64,000 nt of DNA from Afipia sp. (lineage in GTDB: Bacteria; Pseudomonadota; Alphaproteobacteria; Rhizobiales; Xanthobacteraceae). Below the pieces are notes generated by a model. It worked only from the letters and a program-made list of their open reading frames with translations. It was not told the DNA's origin and ran no database searches. The stretch is taken from NCBI GenBank assembly GCA_030652315.1, contig JAUSAX010000072.1:1-64000 (forward strand), written 5' to 3'. The position numbers were made by a program, and so were the translations under genes. The number at the start of each line of letters is the position of its first letter. The stretch's first letter is position 1. Shown one piece after another: positions 47,950 to 58,100 of this stretch.

Positions 47950-48698
47950 GCATGCAGGACGAGCACGATACGACAGCTGCCGACTACGTGATGGGCTTGC
48001 TCGATGCGGCAGGCGAAGCGGCTGCGGAAAAACGGCTGAAGAGCGATCCAGCATTTGCGGCAACGGTAAGCGCATGGCGCGAACGGCTTTCGGAGTTCGA
48101 TACGTCTGCCGAACCCGTTACACCAAGCCCTGACCTGTGGCGCCGCATTGCCGAGACAACGAAGAAGGAAACTATTTCGGCACTGCCCGGCGCTCGCAAC
48201 GCCGTGCTCGGCGCAACGGTCTGGGACAATATCCGCTTCTGGCGTACAACCGGCCTGACCGCCAGTGTCGCCGCATTGCTGTTTGGGGTCATCGCGCTCG
48301 GCGCGCTGACGACATCGAAGGAGCTGCGACGCGATCTGGTTGCGTTGGCGCAAAGCAAGCCGGTTTACGTCGCGATCCTGGTCAACGACACCACCAAGGA
48401 AGCGGGGGCGGTGGTCAATGCCTTCGCCAACGGCCGTGTCGAACTGATCCCGCTCAAAGCCATCGACGTGCCACCCGGACGCACGTTGCAGGTATGGACA
48501 TTGTGGGATCGCGCCGTCGGCCCGAAATCAATCGGGATCACGGGCCAGTCGCGCACGCTGCAGCTTAATCTCGAGTCCCTGCCCGAAACCGTTGCCGATC
48601 AGTTGTTCGAGATCACGCTTGAACCGGAAGGCGGATCGCCCATCGGGCGACCCACCGGTCCGATCCTGTTCAAGGGCAACGCCGCAAGAACGCTATAG
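47946..48698 (+). CDS. Membrane anti-sigma factor, RskA-like
   Basis: 250 residues. The N-terminal cytoplasmic part (TAADYVMGLLDAAGEAAAEKRLKSDPAF...VSAWRERLSEF) is the sigma-binding anti-sigma helix bundle. A single membrane segment follows (TGLTASVAALLFGVIALGAL, about residues 101-120). The periplasmic part is an RskA C-terminal domain (PVYVAILVNDTTKEAGAVVNAF, VPPGRTLQVWTLWD). It should hold the sigma factor at the membrane until a periplasmic signal triggers release. No zinc-binding HxxxCxxC is present. Confidence 0.88.
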   Translation: MSMQDEHDTTAADYVMGLLDAAGEAAAEKRLKSDPAFAATVSAWRERLSEFDTSAEPVTPSPDLWRRIAETTKKETISALPGARNAVLGATVWDNIRFWRTTGLTASVAALLFGVIALGALTTSKELRRDLVALAQSKPVYVAILVNDTTKEAGAVVNAFANGRVELIPLKAIDVPPGRTLQVWTLWDRAVGPKSIGITGQSRTLQLNLESLPETVADQLFEITLEPEGGSPIGRPTGPILFKGNAARTL

Positions 48699-48724
48699 CT
48701 GTTCATCAATCGTGTGATCGAAGC

Positions 48725-49483
48725 TCAAACCTCGATCACACGCTCCGTGAGAACGCGGCGGCAATCCATTTCATACTCGAGATCCTGCACCGGCGGCCGG
48801 TTCAGGTGCCAGGTCAGACCTTGCCGGAAGATGCCGCGCTTGCCGAGCTCGCTTTCGATGAACGGGAAGATGTCGTGAACGGTGTAGAGCTGCGTCGCCG
48901 TGAGCTGGCTCCAGTCGCCCCCGAACGCGCCCATGCGCCGCTCCATCTCGCCCAGAACCCATTTCGCCTTCTCCAGCATAGCTGCCGGGGAGATATCGCC
49001 CAGCCGCACCGCGTGGTCGCGATAATTCCCCTTGCCTTCGGGCGCTTCTCCGCTTCCGGCGACAACGAACGATGCCGGCGCGTTCGCCGCGACAACCGTG
49101 TAGGTAAAGGCATAAAAACTGGGCGTCGACGGCGGATCGATTTTCGGACAAACGTTGCTGCGCGCCACCGGATTGTCAGCACCGTCCCGCATCACCCCCC
49201 ATTCCTTCAGAAAGCCGGTGTACTCCGCGTTGAAGCTAACAAACCCGCTTTCAGTAAAGGGCGCAGGTGAACGCAACTCGCAAGCTGCGAACGCTGACAG
49301 CGGGCGGCCCGCTGCTTTCAGAACCTGTGCGATCTTCTCAAATCCCTGACGCAACGGCACCGGATTCGAGAACCGCACCCGTTCGAGCGCAAATCCAGGA
49401 AGCGCTCCAACGCCCGCCGAATACTGGCTGACACCCGGTATGAAACGATAGCCACTGTCGGGCGCTTCAACGGTCTTCATCAT
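48725..49483 (-). CDS. RidA/CnbZ-like protein in a Liv operon
   Basis: 252 residues. The first third (GVSQYSAGVGALPGFALERVRFSNPVPLRQGFEKIAQVLKAAGRPLSAFAACELRSPAPF) has the rhythm of a RidA/YjgF deaminase domain; the remainder (MERRMGAFGGDWSQLTATQLYTVHDIFPFIESEL) also resembles a RidA half. I associate it loosely with CnbZ, the 2-amino-5-chloromuconate deaminase. AGAGG precedes the tandem ATGs. It follows livF by 48 bases, so it is the last gene of the second Liv operon. A deaminase or imine hydrolase acting on the imported compound is plausible, not shown. Confidence 0.6.
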   Translation of the reverse strand: MMKTVEAPDSGYRFIPGVSQYSAGVGALPGFALERVRFSNPVPLRQGFEKIAQVLKAAGRPLSAFAACELRSPAPFTESGFVSFNAEYTGFLKEWGVMRDGADNPVARSNVCPKIDPPSTPSFYAFTYTVVAANAPASFVVAGSGEAPEGKGNYRDHAVRLGDISPAAMLEKAKWVLGEMERRMGAFGGDWSQLTATQLYTVHDIFPFIESELGKRGIFRQGLTWHLNRPPVQDLEYEMDCRRVLTERVIEV

Positions 49484-49531
49484 GATACCTCTTCTAGCTT
49501 CTGAGAGTTGAATTGTGGTCTTGGCCTGGGA

Positions 49532-50266
49532 TTATTCTTCCAGAACGCCGAGATAGGCGTCGCGAATGATCGGGTCGGCCAGCAGTTCCGCACCGGACCC
49601 CGATCTGACGATCCGGCCCATGTCCATGACGAAGGCCGCGTGGCATAAATCCAGCGCTGTTGTGACATCCTGCTCGACCAGCAGGATCGACATGCCTTCG
49701 GCATTGAGCGTACGCAGCGCGGCGACGAGTTGCTCCACCAGCAACGGCGAAAGACCAAGTGACAGTTCGTCAATCATCAGCAGCTTCGGCGCGCTCATCA
49801 GACCGCGTCCAATGGCGCACATCTGCTGCTCTCCTCCGGAGAGCGTCGCCGCGGCCTGATTGCGCCGTTCGGACAGTTTCGGGAAGGTCGTGTAGACCCT
49901 GTCCATATCGCGGCTGATCTCGGCGCGCGAAGCGGTGCGCGAATAGGCCCCCATCAGAAGATTGTCTTCGATGCTCATTGCACCGAACAGCCGCCGCCCT
50001 TCTGGCACGTGGACGATGCCGCGTGAAAGAATCCGAGAGGCAGTCGCGCCAGCGAGATCCTCGCCATCCGATCGATAGGAGCCGGACTGAACCGGAATCA
50101 GACCCGACAGCGCACGCATCAGCGTGGTCTTACCCGCCCCGTTGGAGCCGATCAGCGCCGTAATTTCACCCCTGCGCACCGAAAGATCGATGCCCCACAG
50201 CACCTGCACCTCGCCGTAGCCGGCGCGCAGACCTTGCAATTCGAGAATAGGAACAGCATCAACCAT
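49532..50266 (-). CDS. Liv-type ABC ATPase (LivF), second system
   Basis: 244 residues: Walker A GSNGAGKTT, signature LSGGEQQMCAIGRGL, Walker B LLMIDELSLGLSP, in which the usual DEP is DEL. ATG 50266 overlaps the livG stop by eight bases; a start seven codons earlier is less likely. It is one of two ATPases of a complete importer whose genes overlap or are close from 54.0 kb to here. Confidence 0.88.
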   Translation of the reverse strand: MVDAVPILELQGLRAGYGEVQVLWGIDLSVRRGEITALIGSNGAGKTTLMRALSGLIPVQSGSYRSDGEDLAGATASRILSRGIVHVPEGRRLFGAMSIEDNLLMGAYSRTASRAEISRDMDRVYTTFPKLSERRNQAAATLSGGEQQMCAIGRGLMSAPKLLMIDELSLGLSPLLVEQLVAALRTLNAEGMSILLVEQDVTTALDLCHAAFVMDMGRIVRSGSGAELLADPIIRDAYLGVLEE

Positions 50267-51008
50267 GGGCGGCTGCCCTCTTGGCATACTGCTGACCGAG
50301 ATAGGCTTCCACGACAGCCGGATTCTTGATCACATCGCGCGGCATGCCGTCCGCGATCAACCGCCCGTTGTGCAACACAACGATCCGCGTGCAGACATTA
50401 AGAACGACCTTCATCAGGTGCTCGATCATCACGATGGTAATGCCACTTGCTGCCAGTTCATGAATGAGCCTTGTCGCACGCTCCACCTCAGCGCTGTTCA
50501 AGCCAGCGTTGACCTCGTCCAGAAACAGCAGCTTCGGCTTCATCGCCAGCGCCTTTGCGAGTTCAAGCCGCTTGCGCATCGCCAGTGTCAGCGTCGCCGC
50601 CGGCTGATCCGACTGTGCTTCGAGACCGACGAAAGCCAGGCGTTCACGAGCCGCCTCACGCGCCGACTTCAGGCTTTCATTCGGCTGCGAAAACAGCGCC
50701 GCGGCAGCCACGTTGTCGAGAGCGGAGAGTTCAGCGAAGGGCTGTACGATCTGGAAGGTGCGAGACAGTCCGAGGCGCGCTGACTGGTATGTCTTCACAC
50801 GCGTGATGTCCTGCCCCGCGAATGTCACCGTCCCCGAACTCGCCGGGGTCACACCGGTGACGACATTGACGAGCGTGGTCTTGCCGGCGCCGTTCGGGCC
50901 GATCAAGCCGAGTACCTCGCCCTTATTGATGCCGAGCGAGACGTCGCTGAGCGCCTTGAGGCCGCTGAAATGGCGGGAGACTGATTGAAGCCGGAGAATC
51001 TCAGACAC
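50259..51008 (-). CDS. Liv-type ABC ATPase (LivG), second system
   Basis: 249 residues: Walker A GPNGAGKTT, LivG hallmark GLSRTFQIVQPFAELSALDNV, Walker B LLFLDEVNAGLNS (DEV in place of DEP). I chose the GTG at 51008, which overlaps the livM stop by eight bases and has GGAGG seven bases upstream. The longer GTG frame (51038) would place the ribosome site inside the protein. Confidence 0.88.
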   Translation of the reverse strand: MSEILRLQSVSRHFSGLKALSDVSLGINKGEVLGLIGPNGAGKTTLVNVVTGVTPASSGTVTFAGQDITRVKTYQSARLGLSRTFQIVQPFAELSALDNVAAAALFSQPNESLKSAREAARERLAFVGLEAQSDQPAATLTLAMRKRLELAKALAMKPKLLFLDEVNAGLNSAEVERATRLIHELAASGITIVMIEHLMKVVLNVCTRIVVLHNGRLIADGMPRDVIKNPAVVEAYLGQQYAKRAAAHG

Positions 51009-51936
51009 GCTTCGGCCTCCATGAAAGAAGTCGATCACGCAACGACATCAGTCCGTGCGGGAGGAACAGCAGCAGCGCGACGATGAGGACGCCGAGGACG
51101 CCGCTATGGATCTGGATGTAGTTGCGCCAGACCACCTCCTCCAAGCCGAGATAGACGAGTGCACCGATAACGACGCCGAGCGGCGAACCGAGCCCACCAA
51201 TCAGCGCCATCACGATCGGCTTGACCGAATAGAGAATGTCGAACACGTCCGACGGATCGATGTAATGGACCCAGGCGGCATAAATGCCGCCTGCCGCGCT
51301 GACGAAGCATGCCGACAGGCCGAACGCGACACTCTTGTAGAGCGTGGCGTTGAGACCGATCATATTGGCGGCGGTTTCATTTTGCCGGATGCAAGCAAGT
51401 CCAAAGCCGAGCTTTGATCCCGAGACGACGAGCACCATCAAGGCGGTCCCGAGCAGCAATGCCCACATCGCATAAAAGAAGAAGGTCGCGTCCGATATCA
51501 CGCCGGCTGCGGACGTCAGCGGAATATTCAGGCCCATGCCGCCACCGGTGAGATCGGTGGCATTGTTGACGAGTTCGCGGAACACCTCGATCAGCGAGAG
51601 GCTGGCAATCGCGAAATAATGCCCGCGCAGACGGAGCAGCGCGGCTCCCAGAAGCGCTGCGACCACAAATGATGCCACCCATGCGGCGGCCACCGCTACA
51701 CCGACAGGCACTCCCCGCGACATCAAAACGCCGGTTGTGTACGCCCCCAGGCCAAAGAACGCTGCCGTGGCGAACGACGGATAGCCGGCGAAACCACCGA
51801 CAATGTTCCATGACAAAGCGAGGATCGCGTACATGCAGGCGATCGTGCCAAGCCTCAGGGCATACGCTCCGCCGAACATCGGCAGCGTGGCGATGCAAGC
51901 GACCAGTATAAGCAGGATCAGATTCGACCGGGTCAT
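51001..51936 (-). CDS. Liv-type ABC permease (LivM), second system
   Basis: 311 residues, about eight to ten membrane segments. Characteristic parts: LSWNIVGGFAGYPSFATAAFFGLGAYTTGVL, LRGHYFAIASLSLIEVFRELVNN, IRQNETAANMIGLN (cytoplasmic coupling loop) and the end FLPHGLMSLRDRLL. ATG 51936 overlaps the livH stop (ATGA). Confidence 0.88.
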   Translation of the reverse strand: MTRSNLILLILVACIATLPMFGGAYALRLGTIACMYAILALSWNIVGGFAGYPSFATAAFFGLGAYTTGVLMSRGVPVGVAVAAAWVASFVVAALLGAALLRLRGHYFAIASLSLIEVFRELVNNATDLTGGGMGLNIPLTSAAGVISDATFFFYAMWALLLGTALMVLVVSGSKLGFGLACIRQNETAANMIGLNATLYKSVAFGLSACFVSAAGGIYAAWVHYIDPSDVFDILYSVKPIVMALIGGLGSPLGVVIGALVYLGLEEVVWRNYIQIHSGVLGVLIVALLLFLPHGLMSLRDRLLSWRPKRV

Positions 51937-52799
51937 TCGAAGCCCTTTCGGCCAAGCAGGCCCTGAGGGCGAACGATCAGGAAGATGATCAGCAAGACGA
52001 ATGACAACGTCGTCGCATGCGCCGGACCGATGAGTGTGGAGCCGATGCCTTCGATCAGCGCCAGCAGGATGCCACCGGCCAGCGCACCGGACACACTGCC
52101 AAGGCCACCGAGCACGCAAACAACGAAGGCCTTGCCGAGATAAGCCGTGGAGGTCAGCGGCGAGATCGGGAAGATCAGCGCCATCAGCACCCCAGCGCAG
52201 CCGGCCAGCGCCGCGCCGAGACCGAAGGCAATCGCGTAGATCGACTTGACATCAACACCCATCAGCGTGGCAGCGTCACGATCAAGCCTCACCGCGACAA
52301 TAGCCCGCCCGACACGCAAACGGCGCAGGATCAGATAAAGCACCCCGGTCAGCGCCAGCGCGGACGCGGTCGCAATCAGCCGATCGACGGGTACGACGAC
52401 ATCGAACATCGAGATCGACCCCATCGGCGGAGTCAGCGTCAACTTCCGGTAATCAGCCTTGAAATAGTAGATCATCGCGTTGTTGAGGATCAGGTCGAGG
52501 CCGAATGTCAGCGTCAGCGTAACAAGCACCGGCGCGGTGATCACGCGGTTAAGAATGATGCGTTGAATGAGATAACCGAACGCAAAGAACAACGGCGCCG
52601 CGATGACAAGCGCGTACCACGGCGAGATGTGAAGCGACTGGTAAAGCCCCCAGGCCAAGTAAGCGCCGAGAACGATGAACGAGCCATGGATCAGGTTGAT
52701 GACGTTCAGAACGCCCCAAACCAGCGAGAAGCCGATCGCAATACATGCGTAAAGGCAGCCCAGCACTAAAGCATTGATCAGAACCTGGGCCGCCAGCAT
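51933..52799 (-). CDS. Liv-type ABC permease (LivH), second system
   Basis: 288 residues, about eight membrane segments: ALVLGCLYACIAIGFSLVWGVLNVINLIHGSFIVLGAY at the start, VRLDRDAATLMGVDVKSIY as coupling loop, GGLGSVSGALAGGILLALIEG and the terminal RPQGLLGRKGFE. It starts 38 bases after the binding-protein stop. Confidence 0.9.
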   Translation of the reverse strand: MLAAQVLINALVLGCLYACIAIGFSLVWGVLNVINLIHGSFIVLGAYLAWGLYQSLHISPWYALVIAAPLFFAFGYLIQRIILNRVITAPVLVTLTLTFGLDLILNNAMIYYFKADYRKLTLTPPMGSISMFDVVVPVDRLIATASALALTGVLYLILRRLRVGRAIVAVRLDRDAATLMGVDVKSIYAIAFGLGAALAGCAGVLMALIFPISPLTSTAYLGKAFVVCVLGGLGSVSGALAGGILLALIEGIGSTLIGPAHATTLSFVLLIIFLIVRPQGLLGRKGFE

Positions 52800-52837
52800 G
52801 TGATGTCCTCGCCTCCGCGCCTTGAATCAGCCTTGGA

Positions 52838-54049
52838 TCAGTTCACGCCGAGCTTGAATTCGCCCTGCTTGATCAGCGCAGGCGAGAGCACGACGGGCTT
52901 GCCGCCCTGGAGCTGGAATACCGGCGGCTCCAGCGAATTGATCTGCCCTGTCGGACCAAACTTCACGGGGCCGAAGAACGTCATCACGTCAAGCTTCGCG
53001 AGTTCGTCACGCACCTTGTCCTTGTCGAGCGATCCCGCTTTCTCAATCGCCATCTGGAACAAAGCTCCAGCGACCGAAGCCGACGCCTGCGCGTAGTCAG
53101 GTTCGGATTTGAACTTTTCCTTGAACAGCTTCACGTAGTTTGCCGTGGTGCCGAAAATGTCCTTGCCGGAATACTGCGCGGCGGGATGCCACCAGGCGGC
53201 GCTGGTGATGTTTTCTCCGCCTGCACCGGCGGCGTCGATGAATTCCTGATAGGCCGGACCTGCGATCATCGAAACCACCGTGGCCTTGATCTGCTGGTCA
53301 GCCATCTGCTTTTTCACCAGCAGCAGATCGTTGATATAGCCGGTCACGAAGATCCACTGCGGAGCCAGCGACTTGATCTGCGACAGCGTGGCGGAGTGAT
53401 CGAGTGTCCCGATCGCATACTTCTCGAAGTATGCAACTTCGAGACCGTTGCCCTTCGCCGACTTTTCCATCTCCTGAGCGATGGCGAGGGGGAACAGATC
53501 GTTCCGTGCCAGAATCGCGACCTTCTTCACATCCGGCGCTTTCGCCTTGACCATCTGGGTCAGCGGCGTGGTCAGCGTGTCGTTCGGCGTGAAGGTCCCG
53601 AACAGGTATTTGTATCCCTGGTCGTAGACCTGCGACGACGAGGCCGTCGCGGCGATGGTCGGCACCTTGTACTTCTCGGAGACGCTGCTCCCAGCCTTCG
53701 CGGCGCCCGACCCGAACGGGCTGAACAGGAAGTTGACGTTGTTCTGGGTGATCATCTGCTCGGTGGTCTGCACCGCGCGCGGCGTGTTCGACTGGTAGTC
53801 GGTGTAAACGATCTCGACCTTGTACTTCTTGCCGCCGACCGAGATGCCGCCGGCCTTGTTGGCCTGCTCGGCCCACAGGTCATATCCCTGCTGCTGCTTG
53901 ATGGCCTCGGGCGCGAGCGGCCCGGTGAGCGGGAGCGGCGCTCCGAACTTGATGACATCCTGCGCCAGCGCCGCTGAGGCGGACAATCCCAAAGAGGCAG
54001 CAATCAAAAGTGAATTCAAACCACGCGAGACGAGCCGGGAGCGAGCCAT
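52838..54049 (-). CDS. Liv-type solute-binding protein, second system
   Basis: 403 residues: signal peptide (LNSLLIAASLGLSASAALA) followed by DVIKFGAPLPLTGPLAPEAIKQQQGYDLWAEQANKAGGISVGGKKYKVEIVYTD, a type-I periplasmic binding domain of the amide/aromatic-acid group. The substrate is not predictable. It is divergent from a LysR gene with a T-N11-A type palindrome between them, so uptake is probably induced by the ligand or a breakdown product. Confidence 0.88.
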   Translation of the reverse strand: MARSRLVSRGLNSLLIAASLGLSASAALAQDVIKFGAPLPLTGPLAPEAIKQQQGYDLWAEQANKAGGISVGGKKYKVEIVYTDYQSNTPRAVQTTEQMITQNNVNFLFSPFGSGAAKAGSSVSEKYKVPTIAATASSSQVYDQGYKYLFGTFTPNDTLTTPLTQMVKAKAPDVKKVAILARNDLFPLAIAQEMEKSAKGNGLEVAYFEKYAIGTLDHSATLSQIKSLAPQWIFVTGYINDLLLVKKQMADQQIKATVVSMIAGPAYQEFIDAAGAGGENITSAAWWHPAAQYSGKDIFGTTANYVKLFKEKFKSEPDYAQASASVAGALFQMAIEKAGSLDKDKVRDELAKLDVMTFFGPVKFGPTGQINSLEPPVFQLQGGKPVVLSPALIKQGEFKLGVN

Positions 54050-54138
54050 CCAGATTCTCCATCAGGTACCAAGGGTACGACCTGTCGAAATCTTGGCAAA
54101 ATAAGGGATCGAATAAAAGCATTGAATTTCGACGCGAA

Positions 54139-54157
54139 CGGTCTGAAAATTAGACCG
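54139..54157. promoter_or_regulatory. LysR-type palindrome CGGTCT-N7-AGACCG
   Basis: A perfect 6-bp inverted repeat with the T-N11-A core TCTGAAAATTAGA, the usual LysR recognition pattern. It lies in the gap between the second Liv operon and the divergent LysR gene. It abuts the upstream ATG candidate at 54160, which favours the later start. Confidence 0.55.
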
Positions 54158-54216
54158 CTATGCACGACCTGCTTGATTTCAAAGCATCCCTTACCTCAAC
54201 GATTGGGCCCGAACAC

Positions 54217-55119
54217 ATGATTGAATCCACGGCTATTCGGTACTTTCGCGAGGTCACTGTGCGCGGCTCGATCAAGCGGGCTGCGGAATCCCTGCGGATT
54301 GCCCCCAGTGCCATCAGCCGGCAGGTGCAGGGGCTCGAAGAGGAGCTTTCGGTCAAATTATTCGAGCGCGGCGCGCGAGGAATGGATCTGACCAATGCCG
54401 GCCACCTGCTCTATCGCTATGCACAAGAAAGCCAGGTCAAACTCGACCGGGTCCGCGCGCAAGTCGAGGAATTCGATTCGCTGCAGCGCGGTCACGTCAA
54501 GCTGGCGACCGTTGAAGGCCTGCTGGCGAGCTTCGTGTCGGACTTTGTGGTCGATCTTTCCAGGGACTATCCTGGCGTTTCGATCGCGGTGACCACCGTG
54601 GGCTCGCGCGGCGTCGCCGAAATGGTCGGGCGGCAGGAGGTCGATCTTGGACTCGTCTTCGGCCGCGCGCCCCGCCGCGACCTGATCGAACTGGCCCGCA
54701 TGCGGCAATCGCTGTGCCTAATGGTCGCACCGCAACACTCGATGGCCGGCAAGGATCACTGCACGATAAGGGAACTGGCGGGGCTGCGTGTGATCCTGCC
54801 AGATCCGTCGTTCGGCATTCGTCAGGAACTCGATCGCGCCTGCGCCAAGGCAAACGTCGAGCTCGATATCTACAGCGAGACCAACTCCATCGCCTTCGCA
54901 CGAACGATTGCTGCCAAGACCGGCCTCGGAACTTTCCTGCCACGGAACGCGGCGATGCCAGAACTGGTCGCAGGTACGCTGGTCGCAATTCCTCTGCGCG
55001 ACAAACGGCTGGAGGCAACACAGGTCACGCTGGTGCAACTCGCGGCCCGCAACACCACGCCCTCCAGCCTCCGCGTCGCGCAGTTGCTTGTAGAGAGAAT
55101 GAAGGAGCAGAAAGATTAG
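54217..55119 (+). CDS. LysR-family regulator of the second Liv operon
   Basis: 300 residues from ATG 54217 (319 from ATG 54160). The helix-turn-helix is GSIKRAAESLRIAPSAISRQVQGLEEELSVKLF; the effector domain begins near GHVKLATVEGLLASFVSDFV. The later start gives the normal distance from N-terminus to the helix and leaves the palindrome at 54139 free. It is divergent from the binding-protein gene, and its end overlaps the convergent RND gene by four bases. Confidence 0.85.
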   Translation: MIESTAIRYFREVTVRGSIKRAAESLRIAPSAISRQVQGLEEELSVKLFERGARGMDLTNAGHLLYRYAQESQVKLDRVRAQVEEFDSLQRGHVKLATVEGLLASFVSDFVVDLSRDYPGVSIAVTTVGSRGVAEMVGRQEVDLGLVFGRAPRRDLIELARMRQSLCLMVAPQHSMAGKDHCTIRELAGLRVILPDPSFGIRQELDRACAKANVELDIYSETNSIAFARTIAAKTGLGTFLPRNAAMPELVAGTLVAIPLRDKRLEATQVTLVQLAARNTTPSSLRVAQLLVERMKEQKD

Positions 55120-58100
55120 CCGGGAACACTTTCCGTGGTCCGGGGCTCCATTTCAACACTGCCCGGGAACAGCCTGCGCACCAGAATATAGAATATCGGT
55201 GTGAAGATCAGGCCGAACAGCGTGACGCCGAGCATTCCGAAGAACACCGCCACGCCGACCGCTTGACGCATTTCCGATCCGGATCCCGATGAAATCACCA
55301 GCGGGAGCACGCCGAGAATAAATGCGAACGAGGTCATCAGGATCGGCCGCAATCTTAGCCGGCACGCCTCGATAACGGCTTCAAGCTGATCGCGCCCCTC
55401 GCGTTCAATGTCGCGGGCGAACTCGACGATCAGGATGGCGTTCTTGGCCGCCAGCCCTACCAGCACGACGAAGCCGATCTGAGTCAGGATGTTGATATCC
55501 TGCCCCATGATGCGCACTCCGATTGTCGCGGCGAGCAAACACATCGGCACAATCAGGATCACGGCAAATGGAAGGGTCCAGCTGCCGTATTGCGCGGCAA
55601 GAACGAGATACACAAAAAGCACACAAATCGGGAAGACGTAGAGACCCGCATTGCCCCCTGTCACCTGCTGATACGACAGATCGGTCCACTCGAATCCGAA
55701 CCCGCTCGGCAGTGTCTGGACGGCCAGCGCTCGCATCGTCTCGATCGCAGTTGCAGAACTTGTTCCCGGAAGGGTATCGCCCTGCAACTCGGCGGCCGGA
55801 TAAAGATTATAACGCGCGACCCGGTCCGGTCCCGACGTATCACGAAAATCGACGACGCTTCCGAGTAACACCATGTCTCCCGCCGTGTTGCGGGTTCGCA
55901 GCCTGGCGAGATCGGTGGTCTCACGGCGGAACGGCAAATCCGCCTGAGCCACCACGCGATAGGAACGGCCGAGAATATTGAAGTCGTTGATGTAGGTCGA
56001 ACCGAAATAGGTTTCGATCGCTTCGGTCACGTTCTGGACCGGCACGTTGAGCATCTGCGCCTTCTGGCGATCGATCTCGACGAACACCTGAGGTGTATTG
56101 GCGCTGAACGGTGAAAACACCGCCGTCAGTCCGTGGGCCTTCCGGGCCTCATTCACCAGTTCATCGGTGGCCGCCGCGAGCAATTCGGGACCCCGCCCCT
56201 GCCGGTCCTGCACGTTCATGGTAAACCCGCCGCCGGTGCCGATGCCCGGTACCGCAGGCGGCGGCACGACGATCACGAAGGCGCCCTCGATGCTCGACAG
56301 CCGCTTGCGTAACTCCGCGGTGATCACATTGGCAGTCAGCCCCTCCTTCAGCCGGATCTTCGGGTCCTCGAACACCGGAAATAACGCCGCTGCGTTGCTG
56401 GCTTGCGTTCGTGTCGCGCCGGACAGGCCGGCAAACGACGGCACGCGAACGACCCCCGGCGTGTCGAGCGCGATCCTCTCGATCTCACGAACGACCTCGG
56501 TCGTGCGTGCGAGCGATGCCGCGCCCGGCAATTGCACGGCGACAATGACGTAACCGCGATCCTGCGCCGGAATGAAGCCCTGTGGCGTGGCAACGACCAG
56601 CCACACGGCTGAAGCAATCAGGGCAACGTAAGCCAGCAGCATCACAACCGAATGCCGGATAACAAAGCTCGCCGCGGTTCCATAGCTGTGCGAAAGGCGA
56701 TCGAATACGCGATTGAAGGCTCCAGTGAATTTACCCCATCCGCGCGCGATCACATTCCAGCTCGCCGGCGGCCGCTTCTCTTCATGTGGACGGAGGATGA
56801 TCGACGCAAGCGCCGGAGAGAGGGTCAGCGAACAGAAACAGGATATCGCGGTGGCGACGGCGATGGTCACGGCGAACTGCTGGAAGAACTGGCCGGAAAT
56901 GCCGCCCAGAAATGCGGTGGGTACGAACACCGCACACAGCACCAGCGCGATCGAAACCAGCGCGCCGCCAACCTCCTGCATGGTGAGCAGCGCGGCTTCG
57001 CGCCTGCTCAGACCCGCAGCCAGATGCCGCTCGACATTCTCAACAACGACGATCGCATCGTCCACCACAATGCCGACGGCAAGCACAAGCCCGAACAGTG
57101 TGAGATTGTTGACCGAAAATCCCAGCGCCGCCATGACGGCGAAGGTGCCGATCAGCGAGACGGGAATTGCGAGGATGGGAATGATTGCCGGACGCCAGCC
57201 TTGCAGGAAGACCAGAACGACGATCACGACCAGAATCATCGCTTCATAGATTGTCTTGATCAGCTCATTGACCGACTCCGCGATGAACTCGGTCGGATTG
57301 TAGCCGATATTATACTCAAGGCCTGGCGGAAAATCCGCCTTGAGCCTCACCATGGCATCGGAGATATTCTTGGCGGTCGCGAGTGCATTCGATCCGGGTC
57401 GCTGCGACACCAGCATCGCGACCGCGGATTTCTTCAAAAGGAAGCTGTTGGTTGTGTAGGCCAGCGCGCCGAGCTCGATTCGCGCCACATCGCGCAGGCG
57501 CACGATGCGGCCATCCTCCCCGGCCTTGATGATGATGTTCTCGAACTGGTGCGGATCTTTCAAACGCCCGGTGAAAGTGAGATTGGGCTGAAACGCGCGG
57601 TCGGAAATCGGCGGTTCGGCGATCTGGCCGCCCGCGATCTGCAAATTCTGGGCGCGGATTGCTGTGACTACGTCACCGGCAGTCATTCCAAGCGTAGAAA
57701 TCTTCTCGGGGTCGAGCCACAAGCGCATCGAATAATCCCGCGCCCCGAAAATCTGGATATCGCCGATGCCGTCCAGTCGGAGCAACTGATCGCGCACCTG
57801 CCGGAGCGCATAGTTGCTGATGTAGAGCTGGTCGTAGGTGTCGTCAGGCGACAGCATGAACACGACCATCAGCAGGTCGGGGCTGTCTTTGCGTGTCACA
57901 ACACCATTACGTTGCACTTCCGTCGGCAAACGGGGCAACGCGATCGCCACCCGGTTCTGAACCAGCACCTGTGCCTTGTCGAGATCGGTGCCCAGTTTGA
58001 ACTCGACGGTGATCGTCAATTGGCCGTTCGAGGTCGCCTGACTGTAAATAGACAGCATGTTCTCGACACCATTGATCTCCTGTTCGATCGGCGTCGCGAC

